NCBI RefSeq assembly: GCF_001419745.1
Contig: NZ_LIRJ01000201.1
Span: 269 to 32,617, forward strand
Length of the DNA stretch: 32,349 nucleotides
Source of the DNA: Streptomyces silaceus
GTDB taxonomy: Bacteria > Actinomycetota > Actinomycetes > Streptomycetales > Streptomycetaceae
Reading direction: 5' to 3'
Shown one piece after another: positions 26,223-32,349 of the stretch (positions are counted from its first letter, which is position 1; every line of letters starts with the position of its first letter). The translations under genes were made by a program, and so were the position numbers. The notes below the pieces were generated by a model. That model saw nothing but the letters and a program-made list of their open reading frames with translations, had not been told where the DNA came from and ran no database searches.

Positions 26223-26347
26223 CTCTTCCCGGCCGAGTCCTCGTACGACGGGACCACCGCTCCCGTGCGGGAACCCCCGTGTGGTCCGTCGGCCGATTCT
26301 TCCACCTCAACGCGGGAATGCCGAGGTCGGTCCCCGACAGCGACGGG

Positions 26348-26947
26348 TCAGTACAGCTTGTTCACGGCCGTGGTGGTCGTGGCCTTGAAGTCGGAGACCT
26401 GGGCGTCGGCGAAGCCACCCATCTGCCCCCACTGCACGAGCGTCACCGTGGTGCCGTCACGGCCCACCGAGAACATGTTGATGTCGGAGGCGCCCCACGA
26501 GGTGACGGTGTGGACCCCGTACACGTGGGCCCCCTCCTCGACGGCGAGCCTGCCGTAGTACTTCTGCTTCGCGGTGGTCTCCGGGTCGAGCTTCATCACC
26601 GTCTCCGCGCAGCCGTCCAGCTTCTTGCGCAGCAGCGCCGCGAAGTCCTTGGCACGCTGCTCGCTGCGCTCGACCACGGTCACCTGGAGGGCGCCGGTGT
26701 CGTAGTCGGTGCGGTAGGCGCGGTGCACGGAGGTCGAGGGCAGCGCCTCGCCGACGCACATCGGCAGCGGGTCGGGCTGCCCGGCCGTGACCGGACCCGC
26801 GGTCCAGGCCGACGACGAGTGCGGCGGCAGCTCCGACGGCGCCAGGAACTTCGGCGAGCCGGCCGCCGCGGCGGGCATCGCGGTGCCGACGACGACCGCC
26901 GTCGCCACGGCGGCGCCCACGGCGAGCAGCCCCTTGTTCACACGCAT
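26348..26947 (-). CDS. Secreted protein, possibly a PknH-like sensor-domain protein
   Basis: 199 residues from ATG 26947, with GGAG six bases upstream; an ATG at 26953 is an alternative. The signal peptide is clear: MRVNKG, a hydrophobic core, and an AMPAAAA cleavage region near residue 30. No lipobox cysteine is seen. The mature part has two cysteines (MCVGEAL and LDGCAETV), consistent with one disulfide, and a pattern of AKDFAALLRKKLDGC helices and VTLVQWGQMGG strand that is reminiscent of the PknH-like extracellular sensor domain. That relation is tentative. It is divergent from a gene for a membrane-anchored sigma-like protein with a large outer domain, which makes a shared envelope function plausible. 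Confidence 0.8.
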   Translation of the reverse strand: MRVNKGLLAVGAAVATAVVVGTAMPAAAAGSPKFLAPSELPPHSSSAWTAGPVTAGQPDPLPMCVGEALPSTSVHRAYRTDYDTGALQVTVVERSEQRAKDFAALLRKKLDGCAETVMKLDPETTAKQKYYGRLAVEEGAHVYGVHTVTSWGASDINMFSVGRDGTTVTLVQWGQMGGFADAQVSDFKATTTTAVNKLY

Positions 26948-27246
26948 GTTCATCTCCACGGTTTCCCCCATGTCACTTGTTCGGCGTGTCAGTTGGGGTG
27001 AGCACGGCCACCCCTTTACACCTCGCCTCGTACGACCCGTGACCACCGGCACCCGTTGCACTCGCGTTCGTCACAGATCTGTCCCCCGTGTCACCGAACG
27101 GCAACAGGGGGCGTGGGCGGTGCGCCGCCACCCTTCCCGGTGACCCCTGTCAAGCCGCGCGACCGCGCCTGTGACCATCGCACGAATCACTCGTTTGAAG
27201 GAGGTCAGGACGGAACGTCGTCAGCCTTCGGAAGGCTCCTTGATCG
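26948..27246. other. Divergent intergenic region (299 bp)
   Basis: No gene is supported. There are repeated TGTCA/TGACA elements (near 26972, 26987 and 27070-27095) and an inverted CGTTCG/CGAACG pair (about 27066 and 27096). A strong AAGGAGGT (27198-27205) has no start codon at a usable distance. Confidence 0.5.
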
Positions 27247-29229
27247 ATGAGCACATCGCAACGAGGACGGACAAAAGCACCAGAAAGCATCGCCCTCGAC
27301 CAGGCCGAGGCGGTCATCGTCGACCGCTACACCCGGCTCGTCCGCCTCGCCTACCTCACACTTCCCGGCACGCTGAGCCGCCATCGGCGCGTTCTCGTCG
27401 CCCACGCCCTGGTCCAGCGGGCCCTGCCCGGCTTCCGGGCACGACGGGCGCTGCCGAAGATCCCGGCCCCCCGGGCGGGCGAGGCGGGCCGGGCGGAGGC
27501 GGCCTGGCTCACCGCGCGCGTACTGGGCGCGGCCCTGTCGCACGACCGCCGGCCGCGCGGCTGGCCGAAGCGGCTGCCTCCGCCGCGCGAACTGCACCCC
27601 ACACTCCCCACCGTCTGGGGGCTGCGCCTCTTCCCCCGCGCCGGGGGCACCGAGGAGATAGAGCTGGCGCAGCTCCTCACGCGCCTCTCCGCACCCGCCC
27701 GCGCCGCCTTCGTGCTGTGCGCCCTGGACGGACTGCCACGCGACGAGGTCGTCGAACTGCTGGGCGCAGCCGGTGTGACGGATCCTCACGACGCCATGCG
27801 GACCGCCGACGAGCTGCGCGCGGACGTGGGCGACGCGGCGGGCGCGCTCCTCAACTCGCAGGAGTTCGACGCCTGTTCCGTGCAGACCCGGCCCACCGAC
27901 CTGGTCCGGCGCAGGCGCCGCTTCCGGCTCGCCTGGTGCGCGGTCGGGGTCGCCGCCATCGGCGGCACGGCGCTCACGGCCGTCGACCAGACCGTGCACC
28001 ACGACGACCGCACGCGCCCCACGGGCAGCTACTCCGCGCTCAGTGTCGACGCGCTGCAGCGCACCAAGCCCGACGTGTGGGCCGACACCTCGCGGGTGGA
28101 CTTCACCGCGTGGCCGGCGCGCGGCGCCCTCACCGGCGACCGTGCCCTGCTCCGACGCGCCCTGTCCGCCTGGACCGACCCGCCGCGCGGCACCCGCGTC
28201 ACCGCCACGAAGGCGACGTCCACCCAACCGCCGCCCGACAGCACGCAGTTGCTGTACGCAGGTGTCGTGGGCGGCGAGACCGTCGTGCTGTTCCACGACG
28301 GCCGCCGTGTGATCCGGTACGGCGAGCCCGCCTCTCCGTCGGAGCCCGCCACGCTGTCCTTCGTGCGCGCCGACGACTCCGACGTGACGACGGCGGCGGC
28401 GCTCGCGGTGGGGCGCGCGGACGGCAAGGTCCGCTATCTCACCGCCCCGTGGATCGCGGAGGCGCAGACACGCGACCTGCTGCGGCCCAACGCTCCCGGC
28501 CGTCCGCTCGACGTGTCCGACGAGGGCCTGACGAAGCCCGTCGAGGCGCCCTCGGCCGGCGGCCCGTGCGACAGCATGCCCGTCCTGCAACTGCGGTCGT
28601 CCGACAAGATCGTGGAGAAGCACGCCTTCCTCGTGGCCGATCTCGGCGATCTCGCCCCCGTGCACCTCAGCTACACGCCGCTGCCCGGCACCGGCGCCCC
28701 GTCACGGCAGCCGCGCGAGGCGACCAGCGGCACGGCTCTGCAGGCCTGGGCGCGCGGCGCCTGCCGGCTGCCCGAGCTGCGCGGCAGGGGCGTGCGGTCC
28801 GTCAACCAGTGGGACTTCGCCGACCAGGACCTGCCCGAGAACGGCGGGCGGGCCGTGTGGTCCTGCACGCGCGCCTCGACGTGGCGCGGCGACGGTGACG
28901 TGCTCGTCCAGTTCCGTACGTCCACCGAGTCGCCGACCTCGCCGGCGAAGGTGGCCGGGCGGGCCCGCTCCACGGCCTCCTGCAGCCGGTTCGGCCAGCA
29001 CGTGGTGGCCGCTACGGGCTGGACGGCGGGGTCCGGGCACCGCTACCTCCTCGCGGCGGGCAGCCGGGACGTCACCGGCATCTCCGTCACCGGGGACGTC
29101 AAGGCGGACAAGTCCGGCCGCACCCTGGCCGTACGGGCGCCCAAGGACGCCGAGGTGACCGTGCGGGCGCGGCTGGCGGAGGGCGGTTCACTGTCCGAGG
29201 TGGGCGCGTCGGGCACGACGCGCCGCTGA
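27247..29229 (+). CDS. Membrane-anchored sigma-factor-like protein with large extracytoplasmic domain
   Basis: 660 residues. The N-terminal 200 residues resemble a degenerate ECF sigma factor: a region 2-like segment (VDRYTRLVRLAYLTLP, about 23-40) and a better region 4-like segment (LSAPARAAFVLCALDGLPRDEVVELLGAAGV, about 147-178). A basic stop (RRRRRFR) precedes one transmembrane helix (about 228-246), leaving about 410 residues outside. The outer part is strand-rich, with four or more cysteines (GGPCDSM, GACRL, WSCTR, ASCSR). No canonical region 2.4 DNA-reading helix is clear, so it may be a sensor with a sigma-like cytoplasmic arm. ATG 27247 has GGAAGG eleven bases upstream. Divergent from the secreted protein gene. 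Confidence 0.85.
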   Translation: MSTSQRGRTKAPESIALDQAEAVIVDRYTRLVRLAYLTLPGTLSRHRRVLVAHALVQRALPGFRARRALPKIPAPRAGEAGRAEAAWLTARVLGAALSHDRRPRGWPKRLPPPRELHPTLPTVWGLRLFPRAGGTEEIELAQLLTRLSAPARAAFVLCALDGLPRDEVVELLGAAGVTDPHDAMRTADELRADVGDAAGALLNSQEFDACSVQTRPTDLVRRRRRFRLAWCAVGVAAIGGTALTAVDQTVHHDDRTRPTGSYSALSVDALQRTKPDVWADTSRVDFTAWPARGALTGDRALLRRALSAWTDPPRGTRVTATKATSTQPPPDSTQLLYAGVVGGETVVLFHDGRRVIRYGEPASPSEPATLSFVRADDSDVTTAAALAVGRADGKVRYLTAPWIAEAQTRDLLRPNAPGRPLDVSDEGLTKPVEAPSAGGPCDSMPVLQLRSSDKIVEKHAFLVADLGDLAPVHLSYTPLPGTGAPSRQPREATSGTALQAWARGACRLPELRGRGVRSVNQWDFADQDLPENGGRAVWSCTRASTWRGDGDVLVQFRTSTESPTSPAKVAGRARSTASCSRFGQHVVAATGWTAGSGHRYLLAAGSRDVTGISVTGDVKADKSGRTLAVRAPKDAEVTVRARLAEGGSLSEVGASGTTRR

Positions 29230-29232
29230 CGT

Positions 29233-29254
29233 CCGGCGCCGAGGGGCCCGCCGG
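29233..29254. terminator. Possible terminator between convergent genes
   Basis: CCGGCG (29233-29238) and CGCCGG (29249-29254) form a 6-bp stem with a 10-base loop between the stops of the sigma-like gene and the O-methyltransferase gene. Confidence 0.4.
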
Positions 29255-29265
29255 CTCCCCCGGGG

Positions 29266-30312
29266 TCAGTCGCCCACTCTGCTCGCCTCGATGAGGCACA
29301 TCGGGCCCGCCGTCTCCACGACGCGGTCGAGGTGGAAGCCCGATCCCGACAGCAGGGTCCGCCAGTCCTCACGGCTGCGTTCCCTGCCGTCGAGCATGCC
29401 CATCATGGTGAGGTCCAGGAGCGTCGCGACCTCGGGGGCCGCGCCCTCACCGAGCACCGTCTCGACGAGGAAGAGCCGGGCCCCCTCCGGCGCGGCCTCG
29501 TGGACGCGGTCGAGGAGGGTGGCGCACTGCTCGTCGTTCCAGTCGTGGAGGATGAAGCAGGCCAGATAGGCGTCGGCGTCGCCCGGCACGCTCTCGAAGA
29601 AGTCGCCGCCCCGGGTGCCGACGCGGTCGGCGACACCGGCCTTGCGGAGCACCGCTCCGGCGCCCTCGACCACATGGGGCAGGTCGAAGACGGTGCCGCG
29701 CAGGTGCTCGGCGCGGCGGGCGAGCCCGGCCAGCGCGGTGCCGTCGGCGCCCCCGATGTCGACGAGGTGGCGCACCCCGCTCAGCTCCAGGCTGTCGAGG
29801 GCGTCCTGGCGCAGCGCGCCCATCATGTTGCCCATGGCGGCGCTGAACCCCGCGACGCGCTCCGGTTCCTCGGCGATCCAGTCGAAGAACGGCTTGCCCA
29901 ACTCCCGTTCGGCGGCGGGTACTCCGTCGTGCAGCGTGGACCAGAGGCGGGCGAAGGGCCGGTAGTGGGTGTCCATCCACATCACGGCGACCTCGCGCAG
30001 CGAGTCCCCGGTGTCGCTGCGCAGGGTGTGGCCCAGCGGGCCGAGTCCGACGGTGTCGCGGTCGGCGTCGAGGACGAAGACCCGCTCGCCCGCGAGGCTG
30101 CGCACCAGTCGCCGCAGCAGGTCGGTGCGGAGCCCGGCGGCCTCGGCCGCCTCGGCCAGGGGGCGTGGCCCGGCGGCCAGATGGTCGGCCACGCCCGCGC
30201 GGGCCACGACGTACAGGGCCTGGGAGATCTGGAAGCCACCGAGCAGGCGCAGCATGGCGACGGCAGGAGCGCGCGTACCGGAGGCGGAAGGGGAGGATCC
30301 GTTCAGCAGCAT
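29266..30312 (-). CDS. COMT-type SAM-dependent O-methyltransferase
   Basis: 348 residues from ATG 30312. An N-terminal winged-helix dimerisation domain (about 20-100: MLRLLGGFQISQALYVVARAGVADHL) is followed by the Methyltransf_2 catalytic domain: LVDIGGADGTALAGLA (SAM motif I, about 190), FDLPHVV, GDFFESVPGDADAYLACFILHDWNDEQC (catalytic His-Asp region) and a C-terminal substrate cap. It resembles small-molecule O-methyltransferases of polyketide and phenazine pathways, but no biosynthetic cluster is seen, only a downstream MFS exporter gene upstream on the same strand. A GTG at 30348 would add 12 residues; neither start has a good ribosome site. Export or modification of a toxic compound is a reasonable guess. 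Confidence 0.9.
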   Translation of the reverse strand: MLLNGSSPSASGTRAPAVAMLRLLGGFQISQALYVVARAGVADHLAAGPRPLAEAAEAAGLRTDLLRRLVRSLAGERVFVLDADRDTVGLGPLGHTLRSDTGDSLREVAVMWMDTHYRPFARLWSTLHDGVPAAERELGKPFFDWIAEEPERVAGFSAAMGNMMGALRQDALDSLELSGVRHLVDIGGADGTALAGLARRAEHLRGTVFDLPHVVEGAGAVLRKAGVADRVGTRGGDFFESVPGDADAYLACFILHDWNDEQCATLLDRVHEAAPEGARLFLVETVLGEGAAPEVATLLDLTMMGMLDGRERSREDWRTLLSGSGFHLDRVVETAGPMCLIEASRVGD

Positions 30313-30394
30313 GATCGAAGGCCTACCCGATTCATGATCGCGCCCCACCCCCTCTCCCGCCTGTGGCCGAAAGGGCCTTCGGGTCCGTACCTGT

Positions 30395-30419
30395 TCGGCC
30401 GCCCGCGCGGGGCGGCCGA
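30395..30419 (-). terminator. Terminator after the MFS gene
   Basis: A perfect 10-bp stem (30395-30404 with 30410-30419) and 5-base loop starts eight bases after the MFS stop codon. It suggests that the O-methyltransferase gene is transcribed separately, at least in part. Confidence 0.75.
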
Positions 30420-30426
30420 TGGCCGG

Positions 30427-31893
30427 TCAGCGTCGCTTCTGCGGCACCTCGGGAGCGGCCGCGGGGGCCGGGACGGCGGTGGTGTCGAGGCCGCCGGCCG
30501 GTCGTACGGGGATGACCGAGGCGAGCGCCGCGGCCGCCAGGCCCACGCCGCAGCCGATCGCCATGGCGACGCGGAAGCCGCCCTCGGAGGGCAGGGCGTA
30601 CCCCCCGAAGTCGGTGGTCATCTGAGCCAGCACCACGCCGATCACCGCGGCCGAGACCGAGCTGCCGATCGAACGCATCAGGGTGTTGAAGCTGTTGGCC
30701 GACGCGGTCTCGGACGGGGGCACGGCGCTCATGATGAGCGCGGGCATCGCGCCGTAGGCGAAGCCGACGCCCGTGTTGCAGACGATGGTGACGACCAGCA
30801 GGCTCCAGGTGGAGCCGGAGCTGATCAGCGGCAGGCCGAGGCCGTAGCCCGCGGCGATGACCAGGCTGCCCACGGCGAGGGTGACCTTGGGGCCCCGCGC
30901 GGCGGAGAGCTTGGCGCCCAGGGGCGACATCGCCATCATCATCAGGCCCGCCGGCGCCATCCACAGGCCCATGGCGACCATCGACTGCCCCAGGCCGTAG
31001 CCGGTGGCCTCGGGCAGCTGGAGGAGCTGGGGCACGACCAGGGACTGGGCGTACATGGAGAACCCGACCAGGATCGAGGCCGCGTTCGTCGTCAGGACCT
31101 GCGGGCGGGCGGTCACGCGCAGGTCGACCAGGGGGTCGGTCAGCCGCAGTTCCCACCGGGCCCAGACCAGCAGGACGACGACGGCGGCGGCGAACAGGCC
31201 GAGCGTGGTGGCGCTCCCCCAGCCCCAGTCGGCGCCCTTGGAGACGGCGAGCAGCAGACAGATGAGACCGGCGCCGAGGCCGACGGCGCCGAGCAGGTCG
31301 AAGCCGCCGGGCGAGGTGTTCTCGTGGTCCGCCGGTACGAGGGTCCGGATCAGGGCGCCGACGGCCACCGCCAGGGCGGCGACCACCCAGAACAGCACGC
31401 GCCAGCTGACGTTCTCCGCGATCGCGGCGGCGAAGGGAAGGCCGAGCGCGCCGCCCACGCCCATGGAGGCGCTCATGATCGCGATGGACGAGCCGAGCCG
31501 CTCCCTGGGGACGACGTCCCGCAGCAGGCTGATCCCGAGCGGTACGACGCCCATGCCCATGCCCTGCAGACCGCGGCCGGCGATCATCGGGACGACGGAG
31601 GACGACACCGCGCAGACCACCGAGCCCACGACCAGCGGGAGCAGGGACGCGAGCAGCATGCGGCGCTTGCCGAACATGTCGCCGAGGCGGCCCGCGACGG
31701 GCGTCGCCACGGCGGCGGCCAGCAGCGTGGCGGTGATGACCCAGGACGCGTTGGACGCGGAGGTGTCGAGCAGCACGGGGAGTTCCGCGATGAGCGGCAC
31801 CACCAGGGTCTGCGTGATCGCGGCCACGATGCCCGCGAAGGCGAGGATGCCGACCACGGCACCCGGTCGGGCCGCCGGTTGAGCGCTGTCCAC
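30427..31893 (-). CDS. MFS drug exporter, DHA2 (14-TM) family
   Basis: 488 residues from a GTG at 31893, with AGGAG (31899-31903) five bases upstream. About 14 transmembrane segments are visible. Motif A is GRLGDMFGKRRML (about residues 66-78), and motif C-like SMGVGGALGLPFAAAI lies in TM5; the length and the extra pair of helices in the middle fit the EmrB/QacA proton-driven drug antiporters. A Pro/Ala-rich tail ends the protein. It is divergent from a MarR gene, the usual arrangement for ligand-inducible efflux, and the leader between carries a perfect 12-bp inverted repeat just upstream of the ribosome site. The drug is unknown. Confidence 0.93.
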   Translation of the reverse strand: MDSAQPAARPGAVVGILAFAGIVAAITQTLVVPLIAELPVLLDTSASNASWVITATLLAAAVATPVAGRLGDMFGKRRMLLASLLPLVVGSVVCAVSSSVVPMIAGRGLQGMGMGVVPLGISLLRDVVPRERLGSSIAIMSASMGVGGALGLPFAAAIAENVSWRVLFWVVAALAVAVGALIRTLVPADHENTSPGGFDLLGAVGLGAGLICLLLAVSKGADWGWGSATTLGLFAAAVVVLLVWARWELRLTDPLVDLRVTARPQVLTTNAASILVGFSMYAQSLVVPQLLQLPEATGYGLGQSMVAMGLWMAPAGLMMMAMSPLGAKLSAARGPKVTLAVGSLVIAAGYGLGLPLISSGSTWSLLVVTIVCNTGVGFAYGAMPALIMSAVPPSETASANSFNTLMRSIGSSVSAAVIGVVLAQMTTDFGGYALPSEGGFRVAMAIGCGVGLAAAALASVIPVRPAGGLDTTAVPAPAAAPEVPQKRR

Positions 31894-31906
31894 AGGTTCT
31901 CCTGTT

Positions 31907-31934
31907 GTGGTGTCGTGCCGTGGCACGACACCAC
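31907..31934. promoter_or_regulatory. 12-bp perfect inverted repeat in the MFS leader
   Basis: Arms GTGGTGTCGTGC (31907-31918) and its exact complement (31923-31934) with a 4-base spacer. It begins four bases upstream of the AGGAG of the MFS gene, so it could be an operator or an mRNA hairpin that limits translation. Confidence 0.7.
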
Positions 31935-31961
31935 GGGATCGATGTGCACCGTACACGAGAT

Positions 31962-32010
31962 ATGCATGATGCATGCCGCGTGCGCCATGCATGTGATGTG
32001 CTAGATGCAT
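31962..32010. promoter_or_regulatory. Four ATGCAT sites between MFS and MarR genes
   Basis: ATGCAT occurs at 31962, 31969, 31987 and 32005; the last three are exactly 18 bp apart. TACAAT (32010-32015) would be the -10 for the MarR gene, with ATGCAT at the -35 position 17 bp upstream. TACGGT (31953-31948, minus) is a possible -10 for the MFS gene. Likely MarR operator array; pattern only. Confidence 0.6.
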
Positions 32011-32085
32011 ACAATCCGTGATATATCTGCTGCGATGTGGCCGTCTCGCCCGTGAGGCAAGCCCTGGAGCCGAAGGGAACCTCGC

Positions 32086-32349
32086 ATGGACAAGCCGCTG
32101 GACCGGGTCGAGTTCGAGACCATGCTGCTCGGCCGCCACATGAGCCTGCTGACCTCCCGCGGCGGCGGGCGCCTCGACCGCAGCGCCTACATCCTGCTCA
32201 GCCGCATCCTGGCGCAGGGCCCGATGTCCATCGGCCAGCTCAGGGAGGCCTTCGGCCTGGACACCTCCACGCTCAACCGGCAGACCGCCGCCATGCTGCG
32301 CGCGGGCGTCGTCGAGCGCATCCCCGACCCCGACGGCGGCATCGCCCGC
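32086..32349 (+). CDS. MarR family regulator (3' end cut by window)
   Basis: 88 codons are visible and the reading frame is open to the end of the window. ATG 32086 has GAAGGGA about eight bases upstream. The protein shows a MarR winged helix: YILLSRILAQGPMSIGQLREAF, then LDTSTLNRQTAAMLRAGVVERIPDPDGGIAR, with the recognition helix (TSTLNRQTAAML) and the start of the wing (DPDGG). It is divergent from the MFS exporter and presumably represses it through the palindrome and the ATGCAT array between them. The wing end and dimerisation helix are outside the window. Confidence 0.88.
   Translation, partial: MDKPLDRVEFETMLLGRHMSLLTSRGGGRLDRSAYILLSRILAQGPMSIGQLREAFGLDTSTLNRQTAAMLRAGVVERIPDPDGGIAR

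Noticed and set aside
27198..27205. A strong AAGGAGGT ribosome-site sequence upstream of the sigma-like gene, possibly for a leader peptide
   Set aside because: No ATG, GTG or TTG follows within about 5-12 bases; only an ACG is nearby, so no coding unit can be supported.
29332..32004. An 890-codon plus-strand frame across the O-methyltransferase and MFS genes
   Set aside because: It crosses two well-recognised minus-strand genes and their intergenic region and shows antisense-type Gly/His/Gln-rich composition.

Overview
The window is about 32 kb of very GC-rich DNA with strong third-position GC bias, GTG starts, TANNNT -10 boxes close to start codons and gene families common in actinomycetes. 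It reads as a Streptomyces-type chromosome. I see no rRNA, tRNA, CRISPR array, transposase or integrase. Most of it is ordinary accessory and housekeeping chromosome arranged as short, often divergent or convergent units.

Layout, left to right. 1-1468: a truncated AhpD-like carboxymuconolactone decarboxylase gene (-) diverges from an ECF41 (SigJ-type) sigma factor gene (+) across a 71-bp inverted repeat that carries two back-to-back ECF41-type promoters. 1533-5633: GrpB/UPF0157 protein (-), a stand-alone EF-G domain IV-like protein (-), a nitrobindin/FABP-like beta-barrel (+), a HEAT-repeat protein (+) and a cupin (-). 5773-7121: a MarR regulator diverges from an SDR over an AT-rich palindromic operator. 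7292-10672: a single-chain molybdopterin oxidoreductase fused to an FNR-type flavin reductase and a plant-type [2Fe-2S] ferredoxin. 10761-12109: a DUF574-type methyltransferase and a PPOX-fold protein, convergent on a hairpin.

12354-20263 is the most unusual part. It is a two-gene operon for two giant proteins (1255 and 1379 residues) with no signal peptide or membrane segment that I can see and no function I can assign. The first starts with a polyserine tract and ends in a long beta-rich domain; the second has Ig/fibronectin-like segments. A small secreted four-cysteine protein gene (20466-20768) follows on the same strand. This pair is my best candidate for an undescribed system.

20877-23275: two tandem CNNM/CorC-type (DUF21-CBS) membrane proteins (-) with a structured leader. 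23614-25059: argG, long form (-), with candidate ARG boxes over its promoter. 25156-26947: a second PPOX-fold protein, a small membrane protein and a secreted protein (all -). 27247-29229: a membrane-anchored sigma-factor-like protein (+), divergent from the secreted protein. 29266-31893: a COMT-type O-methyltransferase and a DHA2-type MFS exporter (both -). 32086-end: a truncated MarR regulator (+), divergent from the exporter across a region with four ATGCAT sites, three of them spaced exactly 18 bp apart, and a perfect 12-bp inverted repeat.

Functional links that the sequence supports: ECF41 sigma with its AhpD-like partner; MarR with SDR; MarR with the MFS pump (possibly with the O-methyltransferase); the two giant proteins with each other; the two CorC-type proteins with each other. 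Names come from motif recognition by eye, without database searches.
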